23,866 nt of DNA, taken from assembly GCA_041584475.1 (NCBI GenBank), contig JBFHDX010000057.1, forward strand, positions 1-23,866. The letters run 5' to 3'. Source of the DNA: JBFHDX01 sp041584475 (GTDB lineage: Bacteria; Pseudomonadota; Alphaproteobacteria; UBA8366; JADFVY01). Of this stretch, positions 23,174 through 23,866 are shown piece by piece; the first letter of the stretch is position 1, and every line of letters begins with the position of its first letter. The notes under the pieces are model-generated. The model did no database searches and had not been told where the DNA came from. It saw only the letters and a program-made list of their open reading frames with translations. The position numbers and the translations under genes are program-made.

Positions 23174-23470
23174 ATGGACGACCGTACGCGCACGGAGCTG
23201 GAGGCCGCAGCCTTTCGTACCCTCGTCGCGCATCTGCGCGAGCGCACCGACGTGCAGAATATCGATTTGATGAACCTGGCCGGCTTCTGCCGCAACTGCC
23301 TGTCGAAATGGTACCGCGCCGCCGCCGAGGAGAAGGGCATGACGATGTCCTACGAGGATGCGCGGGAGATCGTCTACGGCATGCCCTATGCCGAGTGGAA
23401 GGCGAAGTACCAGAAAGAGGCGACCGACGAGCAGAAGGCGGCGTTCAAGGACTCCCATCCGGGGCATTGA
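23174..23470 (+). CDS. DUF1244 domain protein
   Basis: The 98-residue protein matches DUF1244 (SMc04008-like), a small family widespread in proteobacteria. It contains the signature RTDVQNIDLMNLAGFCRNC and the LSKWY motif, with a Cys pair at GFCRNC (two residues apart). The remainder is helical and charged. No function is firmly established for the family. The Cys pair could bind metal, but the sequence shows nothing more. GGAAGAGAG precedes the ATG. It lies 93 bases upstream of gapR in the same direction, a neighbourhood I recall as common in alphaproteobacteria, so linked expression is possible. Confidence 0.92.
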   Translation: MDDRTRTELEAAAFRTLVAHLRERTDVQNIDLMNLAGFCRNCLSKWYRAAAEEKGMTMSYEDAREIVYGMPYAEWKAKYQKEATDEQKAAFKDSHPGH

Positions 23471-23488
23471 GCGGGCGCCCGAGCGGTC

Positions 23489-23517
23489 TTGCGGCTCGCC
23501 CGGCGGCGCGATAGTGT
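23489..23517 (+). promoter_or_regulatory. Candidate promoter for gapR with a dyad around the -10
   Basis: TTGCGG (23489-23494), 17 bases, then TAGTGT (23512-23517). A perfect 7-bp inverted repeat (23502-23508 and 23518-23524) brackets the -10, which could be an operator or a hairpin at the transcript's 5' end. Confidence 0.38.
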
Positions 23518-23563
23518 CGCCGCCCACACCGGGTCCACGATCACCAGCAGTCCGGAGGAGAGC

Positions 23564-23812
23564 ATGGCCGACGTCGGCGGCGTCGCGGGTGCGCAGCTCA
23601 GATCCTATATCGAGCGGGTCGAGCGGCTCGAGGAGGAGAAGGCGGCGTTGAGCGCCGATATCCGCGAAGTCTACGCGGAAGCGAAGGGTAACGGTTTCGA
23701 CCCGAAGACCATGCGCCAGCTGATCCGTCTGCGCAGGATGGATCAGACCGACCGGGCCGAACAGGAGGCGCTGCTGGAAATCTACAAGAGCGCCCTCGGC
23801 ATGGGCGGCTAG
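23564..23812 (+). CDS. gapR: GapR (DUF2312) nucleoid-associated protein
   Basis: The 82-residue protein matches DUF2312/UPF0335, now known in Caulobacter as GapR. GapR binds overtwisted, AT-rich DNA ahead of replication and transcription and stimulates topoisomerases. The signature QLRSYIERVERLEEEKAALSADIREVYAEAKGNGFD is present, followed by the KTMRQLIRLRRMD basic helix. Most of the protein is alpha-helical and coiled-coil-like, consistent with a multimer that wraps DNA. GGAGGAG sits just before the ATG at 23564. Length is typical. It is the last gene of the window; the 54 bases after its stop show nothing I can identify. Confidence 0.95.
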   Translation: MADVGGVAGAQLRSYIERVERLEEEKAALSADIREVYAEAKGNGFDPKTMRQLIRLRRMDQTDRAEQEALLEIYKSALGMGG

Positions 23813-23866
23813 TACAGCATCCGCCTGCGGGGGCCGGGGCGAACCAATCGGATAATGCCCTAGACC

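Noticed and set aside
1..23866. tRNA, rRNA, CRISPR, insertion sequence or prophage
   Set aside because: No cloverleaf-like segment, repeat-spacer pattern, transposase motif or phage gene was seen on reading both strands.

Overview
This window is high-GC, densely packed chromosomal DNA from an alphaproteobacterium, probably an environmental Rhodospirillales-like lineage. The evidence is the strong G/C third-position bias, ATGA-type gene overlaps, occasional GTG and TTG starts, a DUF2312/GapR gene, a DUF1244 gene, a zinc-independent type L36 and alphaproteobacterial-style metabolic genes. I see no rRNA, tRNA, CRISPR array, transposase, integrase or phage gene. Base composition is uniform except for one short AT-rich stretch at about 2897-2938.

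Layout. (1) 1-1053, minus strand: an azlC-azlD-type branched-chain amino acid exporter, with azlD cut by the window edge. (2) 1238-6922, plus strand: small-molecule nitrogen metabolism. It holds a non-pyrrolysine MttB-superfamily methyltransferase, a small membrane protein, an orphan periplasmic binding protein, an acetylpolyamine amidohydrolase and a DauA-like FAD D-amino-acid dehydrogenase. (3) 6936-9250, minus strand: a translationally coupled pair of a cysteine-free periplasmic 'molybdopterin-fold' protein and a membrane PAS-histidine kinase. (4) 9641-14037, plus strand: L36 with its own promoter and terminator, then the three glycolate oxidase subunits glcD, glcE (TTG start) and glcF. (5) 14101-15321: an alpha/beta-hydrolase-OsmC fusion, converging on a DUF2817-like protein (15325-16305, minus) that appears to have lost its metal-binding residues. 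(6) 16392-23812: a TPR lipoprotein-like or secreted protein, pyruvate kinase, an EamA transporter, an overlapping pair of N-formylglutamate-amidohydrolase-family and YbdK-type carboxylate-amine ligase genes, a soluble chemoreceptor with a sugar-diacid-recognition domain, DUF1244 and GapR.

How the genes may work together. The left half suggests a cell that scavenges methylated amines, acetylated polyamines and D-amino acids. The GlcDEF complex oxidises glycolate to glyoxylate and feeds electrons to the quinone pool. A soluble Diacid_rec chemoreceptor could sense small hydroxy- or di-acids; a link to glycolate or glycerate is only inference. The right end is a mostly housekeeping block (pyk, FGase-family, DUF1244, gapR).

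The least conventional items are the Cys-less MoCo-fold protein coupled to a histidine kinase, the DUF2817 pseudoenzyme, the DauA homologue lacking the residues that bind the arginine side chain, and the soluble diacid-sensing chemoreceptor. I did not find a clearly unprecedented multi-gene system. These are candidates for new functions within known folds.
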